DNA of 64,000 nt, taken from NCBI RefSeq assembly GCF_030272615.1, contig NC_081409.1:209731190-209795189 (forward strand). The letters run 5' to 3'. A model generated the notes under the pieces. It ran no database searches and was not told the origin of the DNA. It was given only the letters and a program-made list of their open reading frames with translations. Shown in pieces: positions 11,188 through 22,639 of the stretch. Position 1 is the stretch's first letter, and each line of letters begins with the position of its first letter. Both the position numbers and the translations under genes were made by a program. Source of the stretch: Cryptomeria japonica. Lineage: Eukaryota; Streptophyta; Pinopsida; Cupressales; Cupressaceae.

Positions 11188-12120
11188 CTAAATGCACCAA
11201 GTGGCAAATCCATTGGTGCAAGTGAGGAAGCTATAAAGGTTAAATCATCAGAGAAGAAGAAAGAGGAATCCGACAAGGAATCGATAGTGAGTCCATCATT
11301 GTTGTCAATTGACACCTCATAGGTTGAAAAGAAAAGAATAACCAAGATGAGTTCCACTTAACTCATGATGATGGCTGCACAGAAAATGATGAAGGAAGGA
11401 TCTATGGATAAAGGTTTTATTGATCAGTCTATCACTATTTTGCATAGACTAGTCCTAGAGTGCAAGTTTAGCAATGAAGTGAGCTCATCCAGCAAGCTTA
11501 AGATAACCACTAAACATATTTCAAAGGATTTCCAATCCTTGCAGCATATTTCAAATCGGTAAGCATTGGAGAGGTTCACACAGGCAAAGAGAGCTACATT
11601 TGATCAAACGATTGAGTCTAAAAGGAAGGAAATTAATGATAAGTTGAAATTGATAGATAATTATTTAAAGTAGTGTACAAATATTTATAGAGTATGTTGT
11701 AAGATAGATTTTCATGCAGTTAATTTGGATAAGAGGATTAAGGAATCTCAGGAGAAAATTGTAGGTATAGCCAATTATTTTGATGGATTGAATTCATTGA
11801 CTACATCCATTGATGGTCAGATTTTGGTTTTGGAAGCCCAAGTTTCCGCTCTTGAGAAAGAAAAAGACAAAATCATATGAAGATCCAGAAGTCTTAGAGG
11901 TTTGGTGAGTCCCTGGTTGGATTCACTTAGTGTACATAAGGAGTGTATAGATATGGTTGGTAAGCCCACACCGACAGGGTTAAATGAGAAAGAGTCATTT
12001 GCCCATATGCCAAATGGACTTGTATATATTTCCAGCACTTTCAAATCTAGTTGGGATACTTATCTAGAGCTTTTGGAGAAGGCCTATCCAAAAAATTTCA
12101 AATATATTAAGCTTCGCTAA
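11188..12120 (+). pseudogene. X2 extra ORF, C-terminal remnant, function unknown
   Basis: One frame runs from the junction to TAA at 12118-12120 with several stops. It encodes a charged, Lys/Glu-rich stretch (KSSEKKKEESDKES), then helical segments with heptad-like spacing (LDKRIKESQEKIVGI, ISALEKEK-like) and a C-terminal block DTYLELLEKAYPKNFKYI. I do not recognise a domain. The long-coil character and position just before the purine motif and 3' LTR parallel the N7 extra ORF. It could also be an envelope-like or gag-derived ORF. Confidence 0.5.
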
Positions 12121-12418
12121 GGTATTTTTTGGGATATTCAATGTACAGTATCTTTCATTCTTCGTCCCGAATTTGGATTTTTGGTATTCTTTTTGGAAAT
12201 TTTTATGGCATTGATGTCAAAGGGTGAGTGATATAGATGTGAAAAAGAAAAAAGGGAGTTGTATACATTAGGGGGATTATAGATGGAAAACTATGGAGAT
12301 GTGGAGTATTTTTTATTATGATCATAGATGAATATTCATCTCAAGGGGAGGAGGTTTAGGATGAAACCGACAATTGGAAACCATGACCATTTTTCACATG
12401 AGTGTTGCCATCAAATCT
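12121..12418 (+). other. X2 3' untranslated region with upstream purine motif
   Basis: Non-coding. TTGATGTCAAAGGGTGAG at 12211-12228 is a second polypurine-like motif about 200 bp before the LTR. The same motif is placed similarly in N7 (45506-45523) and C10 (48662-48679, minus strand). Confidence 0.6.
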
Positions 12419-12430
12419 AAAGGGGGAGAT
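12419..12430 (+). promoter_or_regulatory. X2 polypurine tract
   Basis: AAAGGGGGAGAT directly precedes TGTTGGCAATTG, the LTR start. It is the canonical plus-strand primer position. Confidence 0.88.
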
Positions 12431-13356
12431 TGTTGGCAATTGACACTCAATTGGTTGGTTTCACTATGTTGTCATTAATGGAAACATGGAAATTTATTTC
12501 AGCTTCATGTTTTGGGTTAGTTTTGTACCAGCAGGCACTTCACCGACACCAGCACTGGCAAGCTGAAAGGAATTCTTTGGTTATCGACAATGCAGGCTGA
12601 CATGGTTTAGAATCAGGTTATCAGTATTGGAGGCTAACATCTTTTGGATCCAGCATCGCCAATTGTTTTTTATATTTATATCTAGATGACATGTATATTG
12701 ATATTGTAATTATCTTTGTAAGCCAACATAAGGCATGATGAATTGTAAAGGGTATATAGGTCAGTTGGTTAGATACTTTTTATAGATGAAGAATATGATA
12801 TGCAATGGATTGATAGGAGAATAGGATGATGTTATGTATTGTGAAGCATATGAGAGAGATCGTGTATGTGAGGATATTTATGTAAGGGGTATTCTGGTAA
12901 AGGGTTTAGGGTTTTAGATCAGAATAGACAGAGCTTAACCAGAACTGTATTCAAGCATAGAAGATGTTATCTCTACAGTTCAATCATTTCTTCGGATTGT
13001 AGTATGGATTTGTATGTATTTAGTGAGGCTCCTTTTGTGATTGAGCAGTGTGCTCTAGGTTGTATGCCTTCCTTCAAGTGCAAGCCCCTATATTTTGTAA
13101 TATCTCTTCATATGGCTAGTGAATTGATATTCTGGGTCACAAATCCCACTGTGGGTTTTCCTCTTTGAGGTTTTCACATATAATTTTGTGTGTTATGGTA
13201 TCCATTTATGTGATTGGCTTCATGGTTGCTTTACTTATTTCAATTCTATATGTACTAGTATATCGGTTGGTCTATGCATGTTTTAATAAAGTTAAAATTG
13301 ATCATTCTGGTAGAAAACTGATTCACCCCCCCTCTCAGTGTTCTTGGATTCCAACA
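12431..13356 (+). repeat. X2 3' LTR (926 bp)
   Basis: Begins TGTTGGCAATTG after the polypurine tract and ends GGATTCCAACA, so it has TG...CA ends. Near its 3' end it holds GATTCACCCCCCCTCTCAG, the block shared by the LTRs of N6, N7, C5, C10 and the C8 insert. Confidence 0.85.
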
Positions 13357-13445
13357 GAGAGATGTGGTGAGGGAGGGAGGGAGAGGGAGAGAGAGAGGAT
13401 GTGAAAGGAAAGGAGATAGAGGGGCGAGGGAGGGAGAGTGGGGGA

Positions 13446-13490
<45 letters not shown>

Positions 13491-13520
13491 TATGGGGTAT
13501 GGAGGAAGGGAGAGAGGGGG
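13357..13520 (+). repeat. GA-rich homopurine tract
   Basis: Mostly G and A for about 160 bp, including an uninterrupted (GA)n run near 13450-13475. Reverse-strand open frames of Ser/Leu/Pro repeats come from this composition. It follows the X2 LTR directly. Confidence 0.9.
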
Positions 13521-13639
13521 AGCATACTGGTTTATTATTTTCATCCTTGAACCTGATGCTTGCTCTTAAGGGATGATCTGAATTTATTTTTGTATGCAGT
13601 ATTGACACTACTTTTTATATTGTAATAATGGTTCAAATT
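13521..13639. other. Unassigned spacer before satellite
   Basis: About 120 bp without a recognisable feature between the GA tract and the satellite. Confidence 0.4.
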
Positions 13640-14681
13640 TCCCCTCAGGACACCATACTACCCCTTAGGACACCATACGACCCCTTAGGACACCATGTGA
13701 CCCCATACAACACTATTAGACCCCTTAGGACACCATATGACCCATTAGGACACCATACAATGTCTTAGGATATCGTATGGTCCTAATTGGGGTTGTAGGA
13801 TGTGCTAAGGGATCTTATGGTGTCATTAGGGGTCATGTGGGGTCATAAGGGGTCACATGATGTCGTTAGGGGTCACATAGGGTCCTAATTGGGACATGCA
13901 TGTGTTACAACACCATATGACCCCTTAGGATATCATACATGGTTCTAAGGGGTCCTAATGGGTCTGCACATGTGTTAGAACACCATATGACCCCTTAGGA
14001 CATCATATGACCCCTTAAGATATCATATGGTCCTAAAGGGTCATGTCACATGCTAAGGGGTCATATGGTGTCATTATGACTCTTTGGGGTCCTAATGGAC
14101 CCACACATGTGTTAGAACACCATATGACCCCTTAGGACACCATACAACCCCTTAGGACATCATATGGTCCTAAGGGGTCATGTGGTATGGTAAGGGGTCA
14201 TATGGTGTCATTAGGGGTCTTGTGGGGTCCTAATGGGTTTGCACATGTGTTAGAACACCATATGACACCTTAGGAGACCATACGACCCCTTAGGACATCA
14301 TATGGTCCTAAGGGGTCATGTGGTGTTCTAAGGGGTCATATGGTGTCATTAGGGGTTATGTGGATTTCTAATGGTTCCACACATGTGTTACAACACCATA
14401 TGACCCACTAGGACACCATATGACCCCTTAGGACATCATATGCTCCTAAGGGGTCATTTGGTGTGCTAAGGGGTCACATGATGTCGTTAGGGGTCATGTG
14501 GGGTCCTAATTGGGCCATGCATGTGCTACAACACCATATGACCCCTTACGACACCATATGACCCCTTATGATATCACACATGGTCCTAAGGGGTCATATG
14601 GTGTCATTAAGGGTCATGTGGGGCCCCAATGGGGCCGCACATGTGTTAGAACATCATATGACCCCTTAGGACATCATACAA
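13640..14681. repeat. Palindromic satellite, left part
   Basis: Built from a ~20 bp word (CCATATGACCCCTTAGGACA) in direct copies, followed by inverted copies (CTAAGGGGTCATATGGTGT). A landmark ACATGTGTTAGAACACC recurs at about 13970, 14106, 14245, 14385, 14520 and 14640, giving higher-order units near 140 bp. Each unit is an imperfect foldback. The array ends at TACAA (14677-14681), the target duplication of G3, and resumes at 29157. Confidence 0.9.
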
Positions 14682-16150
14682 TGGTACCAAGGCACTTATG
14701 GGTCCAAGGGGCCTATTAAGTGTGTTTTTCATTTCTTTCATGTTGAGTTGTTTATTTGGATGTAATAAGGTCTCAGGGACCACCTTGAAACATTTGAAGT
14801 CTTTTGAATTCATTTTGTAAGGATTGCATATACTCAATTAGGACTACATTGGTAAACATGGGTCAACGCCTCCCAAACTATGGTATGGGAGTGCATATAA
14901 TTTATTTGATGTTTTTAGGTCCTATTTGACATGCTGGCAAGGTTCTTAAAGGTCATTTGTGTAAAATGAGCAAAATTGTAAAAGTTGCTTGACAACTTTT
15001 CAAAGTTGTCAAGTAGCATAACACACAATTGGTAGTTGCAAGGCTAACAAATTCAAAATATGGTTATAGCCATTTTTTTTGGAGTTTAAATAGACCCCTA
15101 AAGTGTTGAGGAGGAGTTGGATGGTGATTTTGTATGGAAAACTCAATTTAAAGGCAATTTGGTGATCATTCTTCTCTACAATTTTTTGTAAAAATGTTGC
15201 ACTTTGCTTCATAACTTTCTTATTTGGATGTAAGAGTGGACTTGTTGGAAATATATTTTTGTTAACTTTCATTTGGGACCAGTTTGGTTAAATTTCATTG
15301 ATTTTTGATCCTTCTACAAGAGGATTTACCAAAATTGGTCTGAAAAACCTAGGTTTTGGGGCTTTGTCAAAGAAAAATGTAGAACTCTCCATTCCATAAA
15401 TGAATTGCCTCAAGACTTGGTGGAATGGTGGATATGGTAGTTTTACAAATGGTTTTTAAACAATTTTCCAAGAAAAGAACCTAAGTGAAGTTTTGAGCAT
15501 TTGAGGGCTTAACATCCTCATGTGTTAAGTAGGTTGGACAAGGTTTGAGAGGACATTTGGAGTTTTGGTACCAAAATAGTCAAGAAGACCATAACACCTA
15601 TGAAATCCTTTCATGTTTTATATTCCCTTACCTTCCAAGTTGAGTGTGTAGGTTGGTGGATTGTCTAAGGGGTGTCTCTAGTGTGTTTGGGGGCCTAATA
15701 GGACTCTTGGAGGATTTCAACAGCCAGTTTTTTAACATTTCATCCCAAAGAACCTCATCCTGATTTTGACATATGTTTAATAAATTCCAAAAGGTTATCT
15801 AGAAGTGGTTTCATTTTTCTCCTTGTGTTAGTGAGTCAAAAGCTATGGCTAAAAAGACTTCTGAGTAGGGTTACTAGAGTCTAGTCCTCCTAGAAAGCCA
15901 ATGGTGTGGAGTGGCTTAGAAGGGTTTGTTTCAAGGGTGGTATTGGTTGTTTTGAGTCCTTTTGAGAGTCTAAGAACATGTTGTAACTCCTTCCCCAAAC
16001 TCTACTTATTCCTTTTGTTGAGTTATCTCAAAGGACCTCATTGTGAAGCATTGTTAAAGGTGTAGAAACCTTGGTTGCGTAACCCATTGTGCAAATTGAA
16101 GTTTGGGGTTGAGAAACTCAATCTTGGTGTTTTGTAGAACCTCTGCATCA
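14682..16150 (+). repeat. G3 5' LTR
   Basis: Starts TGGTACCAAGGCAC and ends CTCTGCATCA, 3 bp before the PBS. It aligns along its whole length with 27650-29156. Confidence 0.92.
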
Positions 16151-16153
16151 AAG

Positions 16154-16168
16154 TGGTATCAGACCAAC
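16154..16168 (+). promoter_or_regulatory. G3 primer-binding site
   Basis: TGGTATCAGACCAAC lies three bases after the LTR end. It fits priming by initiator methionine tRNA (TGGTATCAGA...), as usual for plant LTR elements. Confidence 0.8.
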
Positions 16169-16231
16169 ATTTTATTTGGTAAGGGAAAGTACCAGTGTGT
16201 GAAGAATGGTAGGTGATTTTGAGTGAGCAAT

Positions 16232-17286
16232 ATGCCTCCAAAATCTAGATCTACAGTGGCTAGGGAATTGAAAGCCCTTAGAGAAGAGGTAGAAGCATTG
16301 AAGGCCAAAGAGAGAAGGAGAGATAGGGGTGAAGAGAGTGATAGTGACCCTGAAGAAGAAGAAGGAGGAGAAGGTGAAGGTGAGACCCCTCCTGCAAGAA
16401 CTCAAGAAGAGGAGATCCCTCCTGAAGAAAGAAGGTTCACCAATGCCTTGAAATTGGTAAAAGGAGATGTTGCTTATGTAAAGATGGAGCTTCCTATGTG
16501 TGGAGACAAGATGGATGCCAAGGAGTTGATGGAGTGGATTGATGCCTTGAATAATTACTTTGAGTACAAGGAGGTAACTGAAGATAAGAAGGTGAATTTT
16601 TCCAAAACAAAGTTGAAGGGTTCTACCTTGGTTTGGTGGAACTACACCCAAGGAGAAAGGGTGAAGCAAAAAAATCCATGATTAATTCATGGGATAGGAT
16701 GGTGAACAAACTGAAAGGACAATTCCTACTTGCTGATTATGAGGTTCAAGTATTTAGAAGGATAGAAAACCTGAAACAAAAAGACATGGATGTGGTTGCC
16801 TACACTGAGGAGTTTCACAAGCTCAACATGAGATCTGGACATGTGGAGAATGAAAGAGAAAAGGTGGCTAGATACCTTAATGGATTAAGGTGTAATATCC
16901 AAGATGAAATCAGCCTCCTTGTCCCCAAGACTATGGATGAGTGTTTCCAAGTAGCATTGAGGGCAGGAGAAAATTTGAAGAGGAAGAGTGATCAGAAAAG
17001 TAGAGGAAGTGGTAGAAGTTTCAAAGGGAGAGGAACTTTTAGGGGCAGAAAAAAGTCCGAAAGAAAGCAAGGAGAGTCCAACCACAATGAACACAGTGGG
17101 AACTCAAGCAATAGAGGAAGTTTTAGAGGAAGAAGACCTAATGGGAGAGGAATGTTCAGTGGACCAGGAAGAGGTTCAAGCACCTTCACGGGTAGATTCT
17201 ATAATTGTAATCAAGTGGGGCATCCTGCCTTCAAATATCCTAAAAAGAAAGCCTCTAATTCTCATGGAGGAGATAGGAGGAACTAA
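16232..17286 (+). pseudogene. G3 gag (capsid and nucleocapsid)
   Basis: ATG at 16232 starts a coil-forming Glu-rich head (VARELKALREEVEAL), then a capsid domain of the Retrotrans_gag type (WDRMVNKLKGQFLL, YTEEFHKLNMRSG). The frame shifts near 16670 in a run of seven A. After it comes an Arg/Gly-rich basic tail and one zinc knuckle reading FYNCNQVGHPAFKY. Its first and last Cys are replaced by Phe and Tyr, so RNA binding would be damaged. It ends at TAA 17284-17286. Confidence 0.88.
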
Positions 17287-17888
17287 CTAGTGTAAGAGGA
17301 GGATTCCCAAAGTGTCAAAACACCACCTAAGCCTACTGATCCAGAATTTGGAGAGAGCCTAATGATGAGGAGAACTCTCTTGAAGGTGCCAAGTACCAAG
17401 GAGCCACCACAAAGGAAGTCACTTTTTAAAACTTCTTGTAAGTTTTATGGGAAGGTATGTAGAGTCATAGTTGATTTAGGGTCTATAGATAACTTGGTGT
17501 CATTAGAAATGGTTGAGAAGTTAGGATTGAAGAGAATCCCTCATCTTACCCCTTATAAGGTATCTTGGTTGAGTAAGGGCCAACAAGTTCTTGTAAATGA
17601 ACAATCTTGGGTGGAATTTCAGATTGGGGGACATAGGGATAGAGTACTATGTGATGTGATCCCCATGGATGCTTGTCATTTTCTTCTAGGATGTCCATGG
17701 AAGTATGATCTCAATGCTCAACATGATGGGTAGAAAAAGAGTTATACCATAACCAAGAATGATGAGTCTTTTACCTTGAAACCTCTACCGGATGAAGGTG
17801 TGGATAAGCAAGTGGTTTCTAGTGTCATGGTGGTAGGTGAGAAGGAGTTTTAAAGACCTTGAAAGAGGAAGGTGGTCTATGATTTGCC
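17287..17888 (+). pseudogene. G3 aspartic protease, DSG motif lost
   Basis: The retroviral-type aspartic protease would cut the polyprotein. The open part (17362-17733) shows CKFYGKVCRVIVDLGSIDNLVS, cut here to its core: VDLGS stands where relatives have D-S/T-G, with TTA for a Ser codon (C to T). A flap-like region and the FLLGCPW motif follow. A TAG at 17731 and further stops up to 17888 separate it from RT. Confidence 0.82.
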
Positions 17889-18725
17889 TTGATTGTGAAA
17901 CCAAACAAGGGACCACATTTGTCTAAAACCAAAGGAGGAGCCATACCTAGTGAGGTTCAAACTTTGGTAGGGAAGTATAAGGGAATTGTAGTGGAGGAAT
18001 TACCCAATTCCCTTCCTCCAATAAGAGATGTAAGTCATCATACAGACCTAATCCCAGGAGCTACACTACTTAATAAGGTTTCTTATAAAATGACATCGGC
18101 TCAAAATGAAGAGATTGCAATTCAAGTGCATGAATTGTTGGGCAAGAGCCTAGTGAGGAAAAGTTTGAGTCCATGTGTTGTACCCACCATCCTAGCACCC
18201 AATAAGGATGGAACATGGAGACTTTGTATAGATTCAAGGGTCATTAACCTGATCACAATTAGATATAGGTTTTCTATGCCAAGAATGGAGGATCTCATGG
18301 ATTGCTTTGGAGGAGCATGCTACTTTTCAAAGATCAATTTGAAGAGTGATTTCCATAAGATAAGGATCATAGAAGGGGATGAATGGAATATAACCTTTAA
18401 GACCAGTGAGGGACTCTATGAGTGGTTGGTGATGCCCTTTGGTTTGTCAAAGGCACATAGTACCTTCATGCGCCTAATGAATGAGGTATTGAAACATTTT
18501 ATTGGAAAGTTTGTTGTGGTTTATCTAGATGATATTATTGTGTTTAACATGTCCAAAGAGGAGCATCTAAAGTACCTTGACATGGTTTTGAGAAGACTGC
18601 ATGAGGAAAAAGTGATGATAAACTTGGCCAAGTGTGATTTCATGAAAGAAGAGCTAGTGTACCTTGGTTTTGTCATTTCCAAGGGAAGTTTGAAGATGGA
18701 CCCTTCCAAGGTGGATGTATCCTAA
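17889..18725 (+). pseudogene. G3 reverse transcriptase
   Basis: Shows SPCVVPTILAPNKDGTWRLC, IDSRVIN, MPFGLSKAHSTFM and the catalytic YLDD at 18522-18533, in the Ty3/gypsy order. The palm residues are intact. The open frame ends at TAA 18723-18725 after a one-base loss near 18722: the next frame carries straight on with NWPTPRSVGDVRRFHGLA, the usual RT connection sequence. Confidence 0.9.
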
Positions 18726-19320
18726 ATTGGCCAACCCCAAGATCAGTGGGAGATGTAAGAAGGTTTCATGGACTTGCAAGATTCCATAGGAAATTCATAA
18801 GGAAGATCAACCATATATGTGTACCAATTCTTAACACCATCAAAGGAGGTAATAAGGGTAAGTTTTCTTGGACCAATGAAGTTGATAAGGGTTTTGAGTA
18901 TTTGAAGAAAAGGGTATCCCAATAGCCCATTCTTGTGCCTCCTAATTTTGATAAATTTTTTACCATTGAGTGTGATGCTAGCAATCAAGCAATAGGGGTT
19001 GTTTTAAGCCAAGAGGCCAGACCGGTTGCATTATTTAGTGAAAAGCTCTATGAGGCAAAGAGGAAGTATTCATCATATGATTTAGAATTTTATTCCATGG
19101 TGCAAGCACTTAAAAATTGGAGGCACTATTTATTACCCAAAGAATTTGTTGTTTTTACTGATAACCATGCTCTAAGTTTCTTGAATGGACATGATAAACT
19201 CAACAACATACACATGAACTAGGTTGAATCTTTGCAAGCCTACACCTTTACTATAAAGCACACAAAAATCCAATCCAATAAAGTGGTAGATTCTCTTAGT
19301 AGGAGAGCGCTCATGGTGCA
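18726..19320 (+). pseudogene. G3 RNase H
   Basis: After the frameshift the sequence gives RRFHGLARFHRKFIRKI, then the RNase H start FFTIECDASNQAIGVVLSQ with the first catalytic Asp. Later come FSEKLYEAKRKYSSYDLEFY, with the Glu position in the expected place, and FVVFTDNHALSFLNG with the next Asp. Stops: TAG near 18923 and TAG at 19220-19222, before WVES-like sequence. It ends at SNKVVDSLSRR. Confidence 0.88.
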
Positions 19321-20606
19321 AGAAATACAACTACAAAGGATGGGGGTAGATGCACTCAAATACATGTATCATGATGTTGCAGATTTCAAGGAGATTTATG
19401 AGGTTTGTAATCAGACTTTAAATACCTTCCACAATGAGTGTTCTTATTTTTTACTTCAGAATGGTTTTCTCTTTAAAGGGAGTCAATTATGTGTACATAG
19501 ATGCTCAATGAGAGACAATATCATTAAAGATAAAAATAGTGGGAGTTTGGGAGGTCATTTTGGGCTTGACAAGACTTTGGATCAGGTTAGAAGGTTCTAT
19601 TATTGGCCAAAAATGCAGGTTGATGTAAGGAGATATGTTGAAGGGTGCTCTATATGTCAAAAGGCCAAATGTACTTCATCAAATTCAGGATTTTATCAAC
19701 CCCTTACAATTCCCAATAGTCCTTGGGAGAGTGTGAGTATGGATTTTGTGTTAGGGCTTCCTATAACTCCAAGGGTTTTTGATAGTGTATTTGTGGTTGT
19801 TGACTGGTTTAGCAAGATGGCACACTTTCTTCCATGTAAATGTACTAATGATGCATCTCATATTGCAGGTTTGTTCTTCAAATAAGTGGTGAGGATCCAT
19901 GGTTTACCCTTGAATATTGTCTCTGACAGGGACTACAAGTTTATAGGTCACGTTTGGAGGATCTTATGGAAGAAACTTGGCACAAAATTGCCTTATAGCT
20001 TAGCCTACCATCCACAAATGGATGAAACTGAATTTGTTAATAGGTCATTGGGAAATGTCTTGAGATGTCTTATAAAAGAACATGGATAGGATTGGGATCT
20101 AATCCTACCTTAGGGAGTGTGCTTATAATGAATCCATGAATAGGAGCATTGGAAGAAGCCCATTTGAGGTTGTTTATGGGATGCACTCTAGAGGTGTATA
20201 TGAATTAAGAGATCTACAAGGGATTGATAGGAGGAGTGCTCAAGGGGAAGACTTTGCTATTGCAATCAATGATATTCATTAGCACGTAAGTGAAACCCTT
20301 CAAAATAATGTGGAAAAGCACAAAGAAAGGGTGGATTTGAAGAGGAGAGACATTCAATTCAAGGTTGGTGATTTGGTGTTGGCACATATGAATAAAGAAA
20401 TTCTTCCCAAAGGAAAATACACCAAACTGATGATGAAAAAGATAGGACCTTGTAGGGTGCTCTACAAATTTGGTCCAAATGCTTATGAGATTAAGTTACC
20501 CCTTGGGATAGTCATGTCTCCCATTTTTAATTTGTCTTATTTAATCCATATAAGAGCTCTGTGAGTGCAGGTTCTAATGTAGGTATAGCAGTAACATAGG
20601 ATGATG
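19321..20606 (+). pseudogene. G3 integrase
   Basis: The zinc module reads KNSGSLGGHFGLDKT and CSICQKAK: the first His of HHCC is Asn, the rest is kept. Core residues: D in SMDFVLGLP, D in VSDRDYKF, E in DETEFVNRSL. Stops at 19883 (TAA) and 20087 (TAG), then a frameshift near 20110, after which AYNESMNRSIGRSPFEVVYG continues. The C-terminal KVGDLVLAHMNKE and a GPCRVL (GPY/F-like) block follow at 20310-20564. C4 is inserted just after at 20607. Confidence 0.88.
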
Positions 20607-21059
20607 TGTTGGTGTAAATAAATATTCATTTTGGATATTATTACACTTTACTTAAGTTAACTTAGGATAATGCATCTCTTCATAGTTTGGATTTGAGACA
20701 CTTAGGGAAGTGTGCACATAGGGATAGAGCTTGTAGGAGAAATTCCACCTTTTGTGGTCTTATTTTGCTGTTACACTCTACATTCGGTGGGTCATCCACC
20801 TCTTGTGGAATATTATATTATTTCTCCTACCTACCCCTAGTATTTCTTACCTACCCTTTGTTTCTCATTGAGCCACATGTCATAATTGTGTGCTCGTACA
20901 TCCATATGGCCTTGCCTATATAAGCAGGCCTATATTCATTGTATTGGTTAATCTAGTTGATCATTTGTATATTGATGAGAATACAGTTTTGTTCTTGTCA
21001 TTCTATTGTCTCTCCTTTTATGCTTTTCATTGTGCCCTTGATCTTGGAAAAATCCTACA
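20607..21059 (+). repeat. C4 5' LTR (453 bp)
   Basis: TGTTGGTGTAAATAAATATT... to ATCCTACA, followed at once by the PBS. CCTATATAAGCAGG near 20915 is a good TATA box with the start of transcription expected about 30 bp downstream. Confidence 0.95.
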
Positions 21060-21072
21060 TGGTATTAGAGCC
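21060..21072 (+). promoter_or_regulatory. C4 primer-binding site
   Basis: TGGTATTAGAGCC abuts the LTR. It is the initiator-Met tRNA site with C to T at one position. Confidence 0.88.
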
Positions 21073-22639
21073 TATAGGGCTTCATTGATTAGTTTTTTGG
21101 AGACATTTTGGAGGCTTCAATTTTTGGATTTGGGGATCTTCATTTTTTGGGGGCGTCGTACAGTGATTTGGACATCACCGTTGAATCCGGGAGGCCGTTT
21201 CCATGAATTTCGACTATAAAGTCGACCTAGTTTGGTGAGAAATTTTTTTTCCCCATTTTGGCTATTATTGTATGGATTTCAAAAAAAAAATATAATTATT
21301 TTTCAAAAAAATAAGAACAAAAAATTTCGAAAAAAAAATAGCGATCAAAAAAATTTGGAAAAAATCAAAAAATAAAAAAAAAAAAAATTATTTTGTTATT
21401 TTTTAGGGGGTTCGCAGACCCCCACCCCGTACCTGCACGTGTTGTAGGCACTGCAGACTATACCACTGCCACCCATACATTGTCCTCGGGCCCCGCAGAT
21501 AGCCGTGGTCCTCCGTCACCGGTGCTATCGCCACGTACTATGTCGGTCGCCCAGGTCTCCCGCCGCCGCCGCCGCCGTGCACCTCCCACCAGCTACCCAG
21601 GTCTCCCGCCGCCATCGGCCGCTACACCTCTAGCCTACCGCCGACACCCAACCTTCGACAGTAAACTCGCCACCGACACCAGATCTCAGGCTGCCCAGTC
21701 CCCGCCACGCGGTCTCCAGGACCCCGCCGCATGGCACACACGCAGCCTAGTCAGCTACCCAGACCCCGCCATGCGGCACACACGTAGCCCAGTCAGCTGC
21801 CCAGACCTCGCCACATGGCACACACGCAACCTAGTCAGCTGCCATGTCAGCCGCCACGCAGAGCTGATGCAGACTACCACATCAGCCTGTCCGTACAGTA
21901 TGGATGCCTAGTCAGCAGGGAGGTGAAGTTTTCGTGATGGTCATATGGCCATCAAATTTAAGCCAATAAATTGCTGATGTCAACACCACATCAGCAGACT
22001 TTTGAAATTTTTTGACCCCCTCTTCATTGAGCTTTTCAATTTTGCAGTCCAACTTTGAAAGGCCATATCTTGCTCATTTTTGCTCCTTTTTTGGTGCAAT
22101 TTTTTTTGAAATGGGCTAAAATTTTGTGATCTTCGGAGTGGTATGGTTATTTTCTGATTTTGGTGCACAAGTTTTTTGAAATTTTTGGATTCTCTCAGTT
22201 GTACCTATCCAATCCTTAATTCTACAACTTCAAAAGCCTCATTTGAGCTCATACGACTTCCTTTTCAGGTGCCATTTTTTTTTAAAGTGCACATTTTTTC
22301 GTCTACTTTCATAATCTATGATTAGATTTCAGAGATTTTGAGTGGAAATTGTACTTTTAGATATTGGTCTTATTTGGCCTATTAGGTACTTGTAAAGTGC
22401 TTGGATCTTAGTTTAGATCTCTTGCATTATTAGTTTGAGTCTCTTTTGGCCTTATTGAGGCAGTTGTAAAATTGTAATCAGAAGTCCACTTTGCCATTTT
22501 TTGCAAGTGGCCCATTGTATACGCACTCATTATAAAGTGCCAAATCATCACTTTTGGGGGGGTTCTTTGATTGAATGAATTTGGGGGGGGGTGTCTTCTG
22601 TGATTGTGCCTCTCTTTGTGCTCTTTCATTTTTGTTGCA
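21073..22639 (+). other. C4 long 5' leader with GC-rich island and upstream ORF
   Basis: An unusually long leader of 1.57 kb between PBS and gag. It has an A/T homopolymer-rich stretch (21240-21400), then a sharply GC-rich island (about 21410-21910) with an open frame at 21393-21911 (172 codons). That frame encodes an Arg/Pro/Ser/Ala-rich product (SRRRRRRAPPTSYPGLPPP) ending in three 14-residue repeats. The rest to 22639 is T-rich and non-coding. No known domain is recognised. The ORF may be leader protein, captured DNA or chance. Confidence 0.6.
21723..21848 (+). repeat. Three 42-bp tandem repeats in C4 leader
   Basis: Starts near 21723, 21765 and 21807. The core GGCACACACG is followed by CAGTCAGCTNCC-like sequence. 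Since 42 is a multiple of three, the upstream ORF reads through as 14-residue repeats (DPAAWHTRSLVSYP and variants). Confidence 0.85.

Larger units (their letters stand above)
11188..13356 (+). mobile_element. X2: 3' end of an extra-ORF LTR element
   Basis: Contains the tail of a coiled-coil extra ORF, a 3' untranslated region with two purine tracts and a complete 3' LTR (12431-13356). The left part is lost at about 11187. The order (extra ORF tail, TTGATGTCAA purine motif, second purine tract, LTR ending in the poly-C block) is the same as in N7, so X2 is probably a relative of that pol-less family. No pol sequence is present. Confidence 0.7.

Noticed and set aside
13255-13608. Reverse-strand frames of Ser/Leu/Pro repeats
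   Set aside because: They translate the GA tract; composition alone keeps them open in several frames.
13640-14681. Regular repeats resembling a CRISPR array
   Set aside because: No unique spacers; the DNA between words is itself repeated and inverted, in plant nuclear DNA.
16172-16669. 165-codon reverse frame
   Set aside because: Antisense of the G3 gag head; the sense strand has clear gag motifs.
20310-20564. Possible separate small gene
   Set aside because: It is the C-terminal part of G3 integrase after a frameshift, with the usual GDLVLAH motif.
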